A DNA stretch of 64,000 nt from Gemmatimonadota bacterium (GTDB taxonomy: Bacteria > Gemmatimonadota > Gemmatimonadetes > Longimicrobiales > Gaopeijiaceae), in the NCBI GenBank assembly GCA_040882465.1, contig JBBEBG010000009.1, forward strand, positions 62,001-126,000. The letters are read 5' to 3'. The translations under genes were made by a program, and so were the position numbers. The notes beneath the pieces are model-generated. The model was not told the DNA's origin. It did no database searches and saw only the letters and a list, made by a program, of their open reading frames with translations. Within the stretch, counting starts at the first letter, position 1. Each line of letters starts with the position of its first letter. Of this stretch, positions 46,770-55,949 are shown one piece after another.

Positions 46770-47555
46770 TCAGCGGGACTCGGCTACCGCCCCGCGCCCT
46801 TTCCAGAAGGCGCTCCAGGCCCCGATCCAGCGCCCGCGCGCCGCCAGGTCGCGGAGAAGGCGGCGCCATTTGGTGGTGGAGTCGCGGCCGATCTCCCGAG
46901 CGCGCCGCTCGGCGGTCGCGTCGTCCAGGCCGTACGCCGCCAACGCCTCCGGGCCCACGCGCCCCCCAGCCCGCCCGATCGTGACCTCGAGGTCCAGGAG
47001 GTCCCAGAGGGCAAGACGGGTCCCCACGAGGCTCCTGGGAAAGGTCCAGGAGCGGGGAACGTCGGAGAGAAAAAACTCGGCGCCCGGCGGGGCGCTTCGG
47101 CTGAGGAGAACATTTGCGGCATAGAGCGTTTGATGACAGAACCCCGACTCGTGCATTCGCCGCACGACCCGGTACAGGGGGGCCAGCTGCACGGCCGCGC
47201 CCTGCTCACGCAGGACCTCGTCCAGCGGGACCGCGTCGGGGACCTCCCGCATGAGAAGGAGCTCGTGGAATCCGTGTTCCCTGGACGACCCCTCCGCCCA
47301 ACCGAGCGGCTCCGTACAGGGAATGCCCGCCCGATGCAGGTGGCGCAGTCGGCGAAACTCCCGTTCCGCCCGAAAGCGGGTCACCTTCGACCGGAGGAAG
47401 GTCAGCCGACTGCGGCGGCGGTAGAGCTTCGCGACGACGCGAGCGCCGTCGGCGCGAGTTTCACGCCAGACGAGCGTCCCCGGCTCGCGCTTGAGGAGAG
47501 CCGCCTCGGAGGGCGCCAGCGTGGCGACGAGATCGCGGGGCTCGGGGCCGCGCAT
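46770..47555 (-). CDS. Kdo/lipopolysaccharide-kinase-like protein
   Basis: A 261-aa member of the InaA/WaaP/KdkA protein-kinase-like fold. The VAK lysine is K43, and the region around MHESGFCHQTLYAANVLL (135-151) aligns with the catalytic loop, which normally reads HxDL. Here the Asp is Thr143 (HQTL), while N148 and the metal-ligand-like D165 (LSDVPR) remain. Family members phosphorylate Kdo or heptose of lipid A. The missing Asp raises the chance of an inactive or altered kinase. It lies 6 nt after the methyltransferase gene. Confidence 0.72.
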   Translation of the reverse strand: MRGPEPRDLVATLAPSEAALLKREPGTLVWRETRADGARVVAKLYRRRSRLTFLRSKVTRFRAEREFRRLRHLHRAGIPCTEPLGWAEGSSREHGFHELLLMREVPDAVPLDEVLREQGAAVQLAPLYRVVRRMHESGFCHQTLYAANVLLSRSAPPGAEFFLSDVPRSWTFPRSLVGTRLALWDLLDLEVTIGRAGGRVGPEALAAYGLDDATAERRAREIGRDSTTKWRRLLRDLAARGRWIGAWSAFWKGRGAVAESR

Positions 47556-47561
47556 TCCTCG

Positions 47562-48404
47562 TCAACGCTTGACCATCAGGGCATACCGATGCCCCGAGAA
47601 GAGGTGCGAGAGAGGGGGATACGCCTCCAACTTCGCCCCGCCCGCCGCGGCCAGCTCGCCCACGCGAGCGACGGTCATCGTCATCTTGGGTGGCTTCTTG
47701 TTGAAGGGCGCCCGAGCCCGGCGAAGCAGATTTTTCACCGAGTGGCGATCGAAGAAAGTCATGATCACGAAGCGGCGGGCCACTCGGAGGAGCTCGGCGA
47801 CGAGCCGCTCTCTTTCTTCCGGTGTCGGGAGATGGTGGCAGAGACGGCAGCAAACGACCCCGTCCATGGCGGCATCGCGAAAGGGGATGTGAAACGCCGA
47901 CGCCGTCAACCAGACCCGGTCCTCGCGGTCGGAGTGGTTTCCGCGGTTGTAGAGGAGCTGTCCGAAGCCGATGTCCGCCTCGACGAGAAGGTCGGTGTGG
48001 GAGGAGAGAGCCGCGCTCAGTCGCCCCCCTCCGCTCGGGAGGTCGAGGAGGACCTCAGACTTGGGTTGCGTCCCGAGCAAGGTGGATAGGATCCGGTATT
48101 CCCGCTCCGTGCTCCACCGCTTGGTCCTCTCCCGCCGATACGCCTCGTTGTATCCGCTGGCCTCGCCGAGGTCTTCGTATGTTCGCTGGTAGTCGGCGCT
48201 CGTGTAGGAAGAGGTGTCCGCCGCCCAGGTCTCGGCCGTCCCATGCACCGCAAGGAGGGGGATCCCCTCCCGAACGGGAAAGGCGGTGCCGCAGTCCGCG
48301 CAGACGAGCGCCTCACCCGCCACGGAAAGGGCTCCCGAGCAGTGGGGGCAACGCATCCGGTCGAGGATCCGGGGAAGCGCGCCAACGAGGTCCGGTGAGG
48401 CCAT
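47562..48404 (-). CDS. Zinc-ribbon SAM-dependent methyltransferase
   Basis: A 280-aa protein. Residues 17-40 form a four-Cys zinc ribbon (C19, C22, C35, C38; Trm112-like), and the class I methyltransferase has motif I VLLDLPSGGGRL at 118-129. A CRLCHHLPTP segment replaces the usual post-motif strand. The substrate is unknown. It starts the operon with the Kdo-kinase-like gene, so an envelope-glycolipid target is possible. It is divergent from sucA. Confidence 0.8.
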   Translation of the reverse strand: MASPDLVGALPRILDRMRCPHCSGALSVAGEALVCADCGTAFPVREGIPLLAVHGTAETWAADTSSYTSADYQRTYEDLGEASGYNEAYRRERTKRWSTEREYRILSTLLGTQPKSEVLLDLPSGGGRLSAALSSHTDLLVEADIGFGQLLYNRGNHSDREDRVWLTASAFHIPFRDAAMDGVVCCRLCHHLPTPEERERLVAELLRVARRFVIMTFFDRHSVKNLLRRARAPFNKKPPKMTMTVARVGELAAAGGAKLEAYPPLSHLFSGHRYALMVKR

Positions 48405-48609
48405 GCCGACTCAATCCTCCGCAACTTCAAGGTTCATCCGGGGTTCGACCTTTCCATCCCTTGGGGGCGGGAATTCCGGCCCCCTTCCCCCACTACCGCG
48501 CCGAGCCCGTTCAACGTAGTCTCCTCAGCGCCCCGAAAGTACCCCGGCCGGCCGCTTCGACACGCTTCATTTCCCAGCCCGCCCGCGGGATTCTAACGTA
48601 TATTCATCC

Positions 48610-51453
48610 ATGGCAAACACTCTCGACGCCCTCCTTTCGAGCGTCAACGGCGGCTTCGTCGCCGAGCAATACGAGCGATTCCTCGAAGACCCGTGGAGCG
48701 TACAGGGCGACTGGCGCACCCTCTTCACCGAATTGACCGAGCGGGATCCCGCGCTCCGGGCCCGGGCGGGCGGCGGGGTCTCCCCCGAGGCGGTCCGGCG
48801 CGCCTCCTCCTTTTCCGTCCGCGCCCGCATCCTGATCCGGTGCTTCCGGATGCTCGGACATCTGGAAGCTGACCTCGATCCCCTAAAGATCCGTAAGCCT
48901 GAGCCCCACAAGGACCTGGACTATCGGACCTACGGTTTCACGGAAGGGGACCTCGATACCCCGATCTTCATTGACCGATACGCGAGCCTGGCGGGCCTCG
49001 AAACGGCGACCCTCCGCGAGATCCTCGATGTCCTCCGCCAATCCTACTGTTCGACGATCGGCGTGGAGTACATGCACATCCAGGAGATCGAGGAACGCGC
49101 CTGGATCCAACAGCATGTCGAACAAGCAGATTGGCGGTCCCGCCTCACACCGGAGGCGAGGCGGCAGATCTACCTGGAGCTGGCGCATGCCGAAGGATTC
49201 GAGAGTTACCTCCATGTGAAATATCCGGGGACAAAGCGCTTCGGTCTCGACGGTGGGGAGAGCACGATCCCCTGCCTCGAACAGCTCCTCAGGACGATGT
49301 CCTCCCTCGGCGTCGAAGAGGTCGGGATCGGGATGCCCCACCGCGGGCGGCTGAACGTACTCGCGCGCACGCTCGGGAAATCCTACCAGGCGATCCTCGC
49401 CGAATTCCAGGGGAACCCCGCTCAGCCCGAGTCCGTCCTCGGCTCCGGCGACGTGAAGTACCACCTCGGGGCGTCGGCCGATCGCGACATCGAGGGGCGA
49501 CCGATGCACCTCTCCCTCGCGGCGAACCCCTCCCACCTCGAGGCGGTCAATCCGGTCGTCCTCGGAAAGGTGCGGGCGAAGCAAGCGCAGAGGGGAGACG
49601 AAGCCAGGGAGCGGGTCGTTGCGCTCCTCATCCATGGTGACGCCGCCTTCGCGGGCCAGGGAGTCGTTCCCGAGTCCATCGACCTTTCTCAGCTGCGCGG
49701 ATATCGAACCGGCGGGACGATCCATGTCATCGTGAACAACCAGATCGGCTTCACGACGAGTCCCGTCGCCTCGCGCTCGACCCCGTACGCGACCGACGTG
49801 GCGAAGGGGCTGAACGCTCCGATCTTCCATGTGAACGGTGACGACCCCGACGCGGTGAACCGGGTCGCCGACCTCGCGGCCCGCTTCCGCCAACGCTTCA
49901 AGCGGGACGTCGTGATTGACCTCTTTTGTTACCGGCGCCACGGCCATAACGAGGCCGATGAACCGATGTTCACCCAACCGATCATGTACCGGGCGATCGC
50001 GGAGCATCCCACGACTCGCCAGATCTACGGTGAACGCCTAGTGCAGGAGGGGGTCCTCACGGCCGAAGAGCTCCAGTCGATCTCCGACACGTTTCGTGCC
50101 CACCTCAACGCGGAGTTCGAAGGCGCGGCCAGGTATCGCCCCGGCAAAGCGGATTGGATGGAGGGGCAGTGGGAAGGGCTCACCCGCCTCGTCGGGGAAG
50201 AGGAAAAGCACGACGACCCGACGGCCGTGGAGCTCGACATCATCCGGGAAGTCGGTCTCGCGATCTCCCGCGTCCCGGAGGGGGTCAACACGAATCCCAA
50301 GCTCGTCCGCCAACTCGATCATCGGAGGAAGATGATCCAGTCCGGGAGCGGGATAGATTGGTCGACGGCCGAGGCACTCGCCCTCGGCACCCTTCTCATC
50401 GAAGGCACGCCGGTGCGTCTCTCCGGGCAGGACACCTGTCGCGGGACCTTCTCCCAGCGGCACGCGGCAATCGTGGACCAGGAGGATGAGCGGCGGTATT
50501 ACCCCCTGTCGAACATCGCGCCCGGAAAGCAGGCCCCCTTCGAGGTGATGGATTCCCCTCTCTCCGAATTTGCGGTCCTCGGCTTCGAATACGGGTACTC
50601 ACTCGCAGATCCACACACGCTCGTTGCGTGGGAAGCCCAGTTCGGAGACTTCGCGAACAACGCGCAGGCGATTTTCGACCAGTTCATCTCCTCAGGGGAG
50701 ACGAAGTGGCTCCGTATGTCGGGGCTCGTCGTCCTCCTCCCCCACGGCTTCGAGGGGCAGGGCCCCGAGCACTCGTCGGCGCGGCTCGAGCGATTTCTCC
50801 AGCAGTGCGCGCAGGAAAACATGCAGGTCGTAAACTGCACGACCCCGGCGAACTATTTCCACGCGCTCCGCCGGCAGATGCGGCGAAACTTTCGGAAGCC
50901 CCTCGTCGTGATGGCCCCGAAGTCGCTGCTCCGCCACAAGCTCGTGGTTTCGAAGCTCACAGACTTGGGTCCGGGTACCGGATTTCGGCGGGTCATCGGG
51001 GAAACGGAATCCATCGCGGACGGGGAAGGCGTGCGCCGCGTCGTCCTCTGCTCCGGAAAGGTCTATTACGATCTCCTCGACCGGCGGCGAGCCCTCGGGC
51101 TCGACGACGTCGCGGTCGTCCGCGTCGAGCAGTTTTATCCCTGGCCCCGTGACGGCGTGCACCGCGAGCTCTCCAAGTACCCTCGCGCGGAGATCGTCTG
51201 GTGCCAGGAAGAGCCGGCGAACATGGGCGGATGGCACTTCGTCATGCGAAGAATCGAATACATCCTCGAAGACGAAGACGAAGGCCGCCGCGAGATGCGG
51301 CGACCGATCTTTGCGGGACGCCCCGCGGCGGCCTCCCCCGCGACGGGGCACCTGAAGGTGCACCAACTCGAGCAGGAACTCCTGGTGGAGCAGGCGCTCA
51401 CCTGGAAGACCGACGACCTGCGCCAGCCCTTCATGCGACTCCCGGAGGAGTGA
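48610..51453 (+). CDS. sucA: 2-oxoglutarate dehydrogenase E1 component
   Basis: A 947-aa ThDP-dependent E1. It decarboxylates 2-oxoglutarate in the TCA cycle and hands succinyl to the E2. Conserved blocks are FLEDPWSVQGDWRTLF at the N-terminus, EVGIGMPHRGRLNVL, the ThDP/Mg site IHGDAAFAGQGVVPESI...HVIVNNQIGFTT, CYRRHGHNEADEP, and a C-terminal transketolase domain with WCQEEPANMGGWHF. No E2 or E3 gene follows; the next gene is an aldo/keto reductase 1 nt away. Confidence 0.96.
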   Translation: MANTLDALLSSVNGGFVAEQYERFLEDPWSVQGDWRTLFTELTERDPALRARAGGGVSPEAVRRASSFSVRARILIRCFRMLGHLEADLDPLKIRKPEPHKDLDYRTYGFTEGDLDTPIFIDRYASLAGLETATLREILDVLRQSYCSTIGVEYMHIQEIEERAWIQQHVEQADWRSRLTPEARRQIYLELAHAEGFESYLHVKYPGTKRFGLDGGESTIPCLEQLLRTMSSLGVEEVGIGMPHRGRLNVLARTLGKSYQAILAEFQGNPAQPESVLGSGDVKYHLGASADRDIEGRPMHLSLAANPSHLEAVNPVVLGKVRAKQAQRGDEARERVVALLIHGDAAFAGQGVVPESIDLSQLRGYRTGGTIHVIVNNQIGFTTSPVASRSTPYATDVAKGLNAPIFHVNGDDPDAVNRVADLAARFRQRFKRDVVIDLFCYRRHGHNEADEPMFTQPIMYRAIAEHPTTRQIYGERLVQEGVLTAEELQSISDTFRAHLNAEFEGAARYRPGKADWMEGQWEGLTRLVGEEEKHDDPTAVELDIIREVGLAISRVPEGVNTNPKLVRQLDHRRKMIQSGSGIDWSTAEALALGTLLIEGTPVRLSGQDTCRGTFSQRHAAIVDQEDERRYYPLSNIAPGKQAPFEVMDSPLSEFAVLGFEYGYSLADPHTLVAWEAQFGDFANNAQAIFDQFISSGETKWLRMSGLVVLLPHGFEGQGPEHSSARLERFLQQCAQENMQVVNCTTPANYFHALRRQMRRNFRKPLVVMAPKSLLRHKLVVSKLTDLGPGTGFRRVIGETESIADGEGVRRVVLCSGKVYYDLLDRRRALGLDDVAVVRVEQFYPWPRDGVHRELSKYPRAEIVWCQEEPANMGGWHFVMRRIEYILEDEDEGRREMRRPIFAGRPAAASPATGHLKVHQLEQELLVEQALTWKTDDLRQPFMRLPEE

Positions 51454-51454
51454 A

Positions 51455-52435
51455 ATGGAGTACGTGAACCTCGGCCGCACCGGCCTCGTCGTTTCGCGCC
51501 TCTGCCTGGGAATGATGAGTTACGGAGACCCGAAGTGGCGAAGCTGGGTCCTCCCGCCCGACGAGGCACGCCCCTTCGTGAAGCGCGCGGTCGAGGCCGG
51601 CATCACTTTCTTCGATACGGCCGACATGTACTCCATGGGCGCGAGCGAAGAGGTGACGGGAAAGCTCCTCAAGGAGTTCACGCGCCGCGACGAGGTCGTC
51701 CTCGCCACGAAGTTCTTTTTTCCGATGAGAGAGCTCCCGAACCGGGGCGGGCTCGGCCGCAAACACGTCCTTCATGCCATCGAAGACGCGCTCCGGCGCC
51801 TCGACGTGGACTATGTGGATCTCCTGCAGATCCACCGGTGGGACTACAACACACCGATCGAAGAGACGATGGAGGCGCTCCACGACGTGGTGAAGGCGGG
51901 GTACGCCCGCTTCATCGGAGCGAGCAGCATGTACGCCTGGCAGTTCTCGAAAGCGCTCCACACGGCGAACCTCCGCGGGACCACGCCCTTCGTGAGCATG
52001 CAGAACCACTACAACCTCCTCTACCGGGAGGAGGAGCGCGAGATGATCCCACTCTGCCGGTCCGAGGGGATTGGACTACTCCCCTGGAGTCCGCTCGCGC
52101 GCGGGTACCTGACGCGACCCACGGGAGAGAAGACCTCCACGGCGCGTGGCGAGGTGGACGACTACGCGGTCAAGCTCTATTCGTATCCCGAGGCCGACCG
52201 GATCATCGGTGCGGTCGGGGAAGTCGCTTCGGAACGGGGCCTCACGCGGGCGCAGGCCGCCCTCGCCTGGCTGCTTGCGAAACCCGGGATCACGGCCCCC
52301 ATCATAGGCGCGACGAAGATAAAGCATCTCGAAGACGCCCTGGGTGCGCTCGAGGTGAAGCTCGCGCCCGCCGAGATCGAACGGCTGGAGGCCCACTACG
52401 TGCCAAGGCCGGTGCTGGGACACGGCTACCGATAG
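51455..52435 (+). CDS. Aldo/keto reductase
   Basis: A 326-aa AKR with the full catalytic tetrad D54, Y59 (FFDTADMYSMG), K86 (LATKF) and H127 (QIHRWD). The TIM-barrel NADPH site is the C-terminal PIIGATKIKHLEDALGAL. It reduces carbonyl compounds; the substrate is unknown. It starts 1 nt after the sucA stop, so it is likely translationally coupled. Confidence 0.94.
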   Translation: MEYVNLGRTGLVVSRLCLGMMSYGDPKWRSWVLPPDEARPFVKRAVEAGITFFDTADMYSMGASEEVTGKLLKEFTRRDEVVLATKFFFPMRELPNRGGLGRKHVLHAIEDALRRLDVDYVDLLQIHRWDYNTPIEETMEALHDVVKAGYARFIGASSMYAWQFSKALHTANLRGTTPFVSMQNHYNLLYREEEREMIPLCRSEGIGLLPWSPLARGYLTRPTGEKTSTARGEVDDYAVKLYSYPEADRIIGAVGEVASERGLTRAQAALAWLLAKPGITAPIIGATKIKHLEDALGALEVKLAPAEIERLEAHYVPRPVLGHGYR

Positions 52436-52596
52436 CGGAGCCGGTGATTTGCGGCGAACCGGACCTCGTCGAGACTCGCCTTGACCCGCCTCGTGGGCGC
52501 CGTCTAGCTTCGACGGGCCTTCGAAGTATGGATCCAACGCACGTCTTCGGCCGTATAACCTGATCGGCCACACTCCCCGAACCAAAGAGCTTGATC

Positions 52597-53808
52597 ATGC
52601 GCGGCATCCCAACTTTCGCCGCCTTATTCATCGCCGGCGCCATGGCGATCGCGCTCGCGCCGGAAACGGCGCTCGCGCAGGGGGGGCGCGGCGGAACGTC
52701 GATTCAACCGGGTGAGCAATGCCCTCCCGGAATGACCGAGTGGCGGCCCCTGATGTGCCGCGCGCCCGAGTTCGAGGCGCCGAGCATCCTGGACTACCGC
52801 CCGCGCTCCACGCTGGTCGTGGAGGAGAATCCCGTGCCGCGCGCGCGGTATCCCGTGGTGGACGTTCACGGGCACGCCCAGGGGCTCGCCAACCCGGGCA
52901 CGATCGAGGAGATGGTCGTTTCGCTCGACGAGCTGAACATCGGCCTCTACATCTCCGCGGATAACCTTTCGGGAGAGAGGCTTCGAATCACCCTCGACGC
53001 GATTGCCGCGAGCGACCACCGCGACCGCTTCCGCGTCCTCGCCGGACTGGACCTCCAGGGTGTCGGTGCCCCCGGGTGGGAAGAGCGCGCCGTCGCGCAG
53101 CTCGAGGCGGACATCGCGGCGGGCGCGATCGGCGTGGGTGAAGTTCCGAAGAGCTTCGGCCTCACCACCCTCAAGGCCGACGGATCGCGGCTCGCGGTGG
53201 ACGACCCCGGCCTCGATCCACTATGGGAGACGCTCGCCCGGCTGGATGTGCCGGCCTTCATCCACACGGCCGAGCCGCAGGAATTCTTCCAGCCGATCGG
53301 CTTCGAAAACGAGCGCTGGCTCGAGCTCGCGCTCTTCGCGGACCGGCGGAATTACGACCCGGACGGCGTCACCTTCGACCAGCTCATGGAGGAGCGCGAC
53401 AACGTCTTCCGCCGCCACCCCGAGACCACCTTCATCGCGGCCCATTTCGGTTGGCACACGAACGATCTCGGCCGCGCGGCCCAGATGCTCGATGAGTTCC
53501 CGAACGTGATGGTGGAAATGGGAGCGGTTCTTTACGACTTGGGCCGCCAACCCAGGGCGGTTCGCGACTTCTTCACCCGCTACCAGGACCGGATCCTCTT
53601 CGGGAAGGACTCCTGGCAGCCGAGCGAGTATCCTTATTACTGGCGCGTGTTGGAGACCGCGGACGAGTACTTCGACTACTACCGCGACTACCACGCCTTC
53701 TGGAAGCTCTATGGGGCGGACCTCCCCGATGATGTGCTCAGGAAGGTCTATTACGAAAACGCGCTCCGGATCTTCCCCAGCCTTCCGCGGGCCGCCTTCC
53801 CGCAGTAA
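52597..53808 (+). CDS. Exported amidohydrolase (amidohydrolase_2 family)
   Basis: A 403-aa metal-dependent hydrolase with a signal peptide (residues 1-28, ending ALAQ). The HxH metal motif is H91-x-H93 (DVHGHAQG); later ligands include H in FIHTAEP, the H of AHFGWH and D in LFGKDSW. It belongs to the TIM-barrel family that hydrolyses or decarboxylates diverse substrates. The ATG at 52597 follows a weak TTG two codons earlier. Confidence 0.87.
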   Translation: MRGIPTFAALFIAGAMAIALAPETALAQGGRGGTSIQPGEQCPPGMTEWRPLMCRAPEFEAPSILDYRPRSTLVVEENPVPRARYPVVDVHGHAQGLANPGTIEEMVVSLDELNIGLYISADNLSGERLRITLDAIAASDHRDRFRVLAGLDLQGVGAPGWEERAVAQLEADIAAGAIGVGEVPKSFGLTTLKADGSRLAVDDPGLDPLWETLARLDVPAFIHTAEPQEFFQPIGFENERWLELALFADRRNYDPDGVTFDQLMEERDNVFRRHPETTFIAAHFGWHTNDLGRAAQMLDEFPNVMVEMGAVLYDLGRQPRAVRDFFTRYQDRILFGKDSWQPSEYPYYWRVLETADEYFDYYRDYHAFWKLYGADLPDDVLRKVYYENALRIFPSLPRAAFPQ

Positions 53809-53814
53809 GGAACC

Positions 53815-54432
53815 TTACCCCCCCAACGCGCGCACGCCGAGGTCGCCAGCAACGTCCTTCAGCGTTTCGAGCGGGACGTTGTCGCCGATCAGCTGCACCA
53901 GGTAGTTTCCCGCCACGACATGAAACGCGGAGTCCGTGGTTGCTCCCCGAACTTCCTGAGACTCGAACGCCTTGTAGCCCTCGTACGTTGTCGTACGCTC
54001 GAACCCGTTGGCGGTGGAGCGATCGAAGGTCGTCATGGACCAAGCTGCCATCCCCATCGCCATCCCCGGCATCGCACCGAGGTCCGTGATCATGACGTCG
54101 ATCGAGCCGGCGCCTGGCGCTTGGTAGGTCGCCTGGACGTTGGTCATCGTCATCCCGGGCATGCCCGTGTTCGTCAGGGAAAGCTCGGTCCGTGGGAGCC
54201 CCGCCGCCGTCTCCGGCATCCGGTCCCGGAGCTGCTCCGGCGTAAAGCTCGGCGCGTTCGTGTTCGCCGCCATTCCGGGCATGTCTTGCATCGCGCCGGC
54301 TGCCGCCTGCATGGCCTCCGCCACGGTGGTCGGCGCACCGTCCTGCGTGTCGGCATCGGTCTGGCCGGATCCGCCGCAACCCACCAGAAACACGACCGCC
54401 GCGATCCAAAGAGCTCGGTTGTTCCGAATCAT
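53815..54432 (-). CDS. Met-rich exported lipoprotein
   Basis: A 205-aa lipoprotein with a lipobox at about residue 18 (VFLVGCGG). The body has repeated Met motifs (MQDMPGM, TGMPGMTMTN, AMPGMAMGMAAW) and a C-terminal part similar to a common unknown bacterial family (TTTYEGYKAFESQEVRG). M-x-x-M clusters can bind Cu(I) or Ag(I) (as in CusF/CopC), but no test is possible here. The ATG at 54432 follows GAGGAG. It is divergent from the OmpA-like gene. Confidence 0.68.
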   Translation of the reverse strand: MIRNNRALWIAAVVFLVGCGGSGQTDADTQDGAPTTVAEAMQAAAGAMQDMPGMAANTNAPSFTPEQLRDRMPETAAGLPRTELSLTNTGMPGMTMTNVQATYQAPGAGSIDVMITDLGAMPGMAMGMAAWSMTTFDRSTANGFERTTTYEGYKAFESQEVRGATTDSAFHVVAGNYLVQLIGDNVPLETLKDVAGDLGVRALGG

Positions 54433-54600
54433 GAACGTTCTCCTCGTCATAAATGCCCCGGTATGGACTTTTCCACGCCGGGAGCGGACTATGGGCCTTC
54501 CCGGCTCAAGGCGCCAGACCCGGGGGCTCAGGAACCGCGTCACCGGACGGGCCGCCCTCCCACCGCTCCGTCCGAGGTCGACCTTCACGTGGAGAATAGA

Positions 54601-55926
54601 ATGTCGGGACGCCCCGTCCTGAAAGCCGCAGTTATGGCACTGGTTCTCGCTTTCCTCGCCGGACCCGGAGTCGATCGAGCGATCGCGCAGACTCCGACGG
54701 CGACGACGGGCGGGTCCCAGGGAAGAACGGACCTTCTCAGCTGGGGCACGGGAGCCTTTGCGGTCCGCCTCGAGGCACCGGGAACCAACGAGACCATTCG
54801 CAACGCGATCGACGGAAGCACACGCACCCTCGGGATCGGAATTCCGCGGCGGGAGCCCCTCCCCCACCGATTCGTCATCGAGCTCCCCGCTCTCACGACC
54901 TTCGACACCTTCGCGATTCCGGTCATCAATGAATTCGGGCCGGCGCGCGGGCGGCACGTCCGCACGATCGAGATCGAGGGGTCGGTGGAAGGACCGGAGG
55001 GCGGTTTCACCCCGCTGGCGACTCTGACGGTCCAGCTCGACCAGACCGAACCTCAGCAGTTCCCGGTCTCGGAGCCCCGTCCCGTGCGATGGCTTCGGGT
55101 CCGACTGGTGGACCGCCTCCTTCCCCCGCCCGCGGACTTCGACGAAACCGTATTTTCGGAGCTCATCGGCTACGGAACGCAGGAACCGATCGCTGACGCG
55201 GACGACAAGTTCACCGGCCGCTGGCGCCTTCGGCGGACCGGAATCAACGACGTCCCAGGCACGAACGTGATCGAGCTCATCCAGGAAGGGTCCTCGATCC
55301 GTGGCTGTGAGATCGCCGGGGGACGCCAGGCGGAGGTCACCGGCAGCATCGTGAATGGTCTGGCCCAGCTCCTTTTCGCGCCCGAAGGCGGGCGACTGAC
55401 ACCCGTGCTCGCGAGCGTCACCGAGGCAGGCGAGCTGGTGGGCGCCCGATTCACCGCCGGCTTCAGCGACTTCTGGGCTTCTCCCGACCCCGGCGCCGCC
55501 CTACAGTGCATGGAGGCGCCCGAGGCGACCGACCCGATCGCGGAAGCGTTGGAGGCCGGAGAAGTCGCGATCATCCACGGGATCAACTTCGACGTGGACT
55601 CCGACGTCCTCCGACCGGACGCGACTCCGGCGCTAGAGCGCGTCCTTGCGGCACTCCAGGCGACGGGAACCCTCGCGGTCACGATCGCCGGACATACGGA
55701 CTGGGACGGCACCGATGAACACAACCTGGATCTCTCACAACGCCGCGCCGAGGCGGTCATCGCATGGCTCGTGGAGCGGGGCGTAGCGGACGCATGGCTC
55801 GTGGAGCGGGGCGTAGCGGACGCACGGCTCCGGCCGGTGGGCCGTGGGGAAGGACAGCCGATCGCGGACAATGAATCGTCCGCGGGACGGGCGTTGAACC
55901 GGAGGGTCGAAGTCAGCCCCAACTAA
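54601..55926 (+). CDS. OmpA-family outer membrane protein
   Basis: A 441-aa protein with a signal peptide (residues 1-29) and beta-rich domains (discoidin-like TNETIRNAIDGSTRTLG). The C-terminal OmpA domain (about 325-441) has INFDVDSDVLRPDATPAL and the peptidoglycan-binding signature RRAEAVIAWLVERGV and SSAGRALNRRVE. It anchors the outer membrane to peptidoglycan. An in-frame duplication of 30 bp (55761-55820) adds WLVERGVADA a second time. Confidence 0.85.
   Translation: MSGRPVLKAAVMALVLAFLAGPGVDRAIAQTPTATTGGSQGRTDLLSWGTGAFAVRLEAPGTNETIRNAIDGSTRTLGIGIPRREPLPHRFVIELPALTTFDTFAIPVINEFGPARGRHVRTIEIEGSVEGPEGGFTPLATLTVQLDQTEPQQFPVSEPRPVRWLRVRLVDRLLPPPADFDETVFSELIGYGTQEPIADADDKFTGRWRLRRTGINDVPGTNVIELIQEGSSIRGCEIAGGRQAEVTGSIVNGLAQLLFAPEGGRLTPVLASVTEAGELVGARFTAGFSDFWASPDPGAALQCMEAPEATDPIAEALEAGEVAIIHGINFDVDSDVLRPDATPALERVLAALQATGTLAVTIAGHTDWDGTDEHNLDLSQRRAEAVIAWLVERGVADAWLVERGVADARLRPVGRGEGQPIADNESSAGRALNRRVEVSPN
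55761..55820 (+). repeat. Perfect tandem 30-bp duplication inside the OmpA domain
   Basis: Two identical 30-bp copies (55761-55790, 55791-55820). Each encodes ten residues, so the frame is kept. Perfect identity implies a recent event or a strand-slippage hot spot. Confidence 0.9.
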
Positions 55927-55949
55927 GAGCGACACGACCAGGAGAACCG

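Noticed and set aside
55761-55820. A short tandem repeat considered as CRISPR
   Set aside because: The copies are adjacent without spacers, in frame and inside an OmpA gene, which excludes a CRISPR array. No other repeat arrays were noticed.
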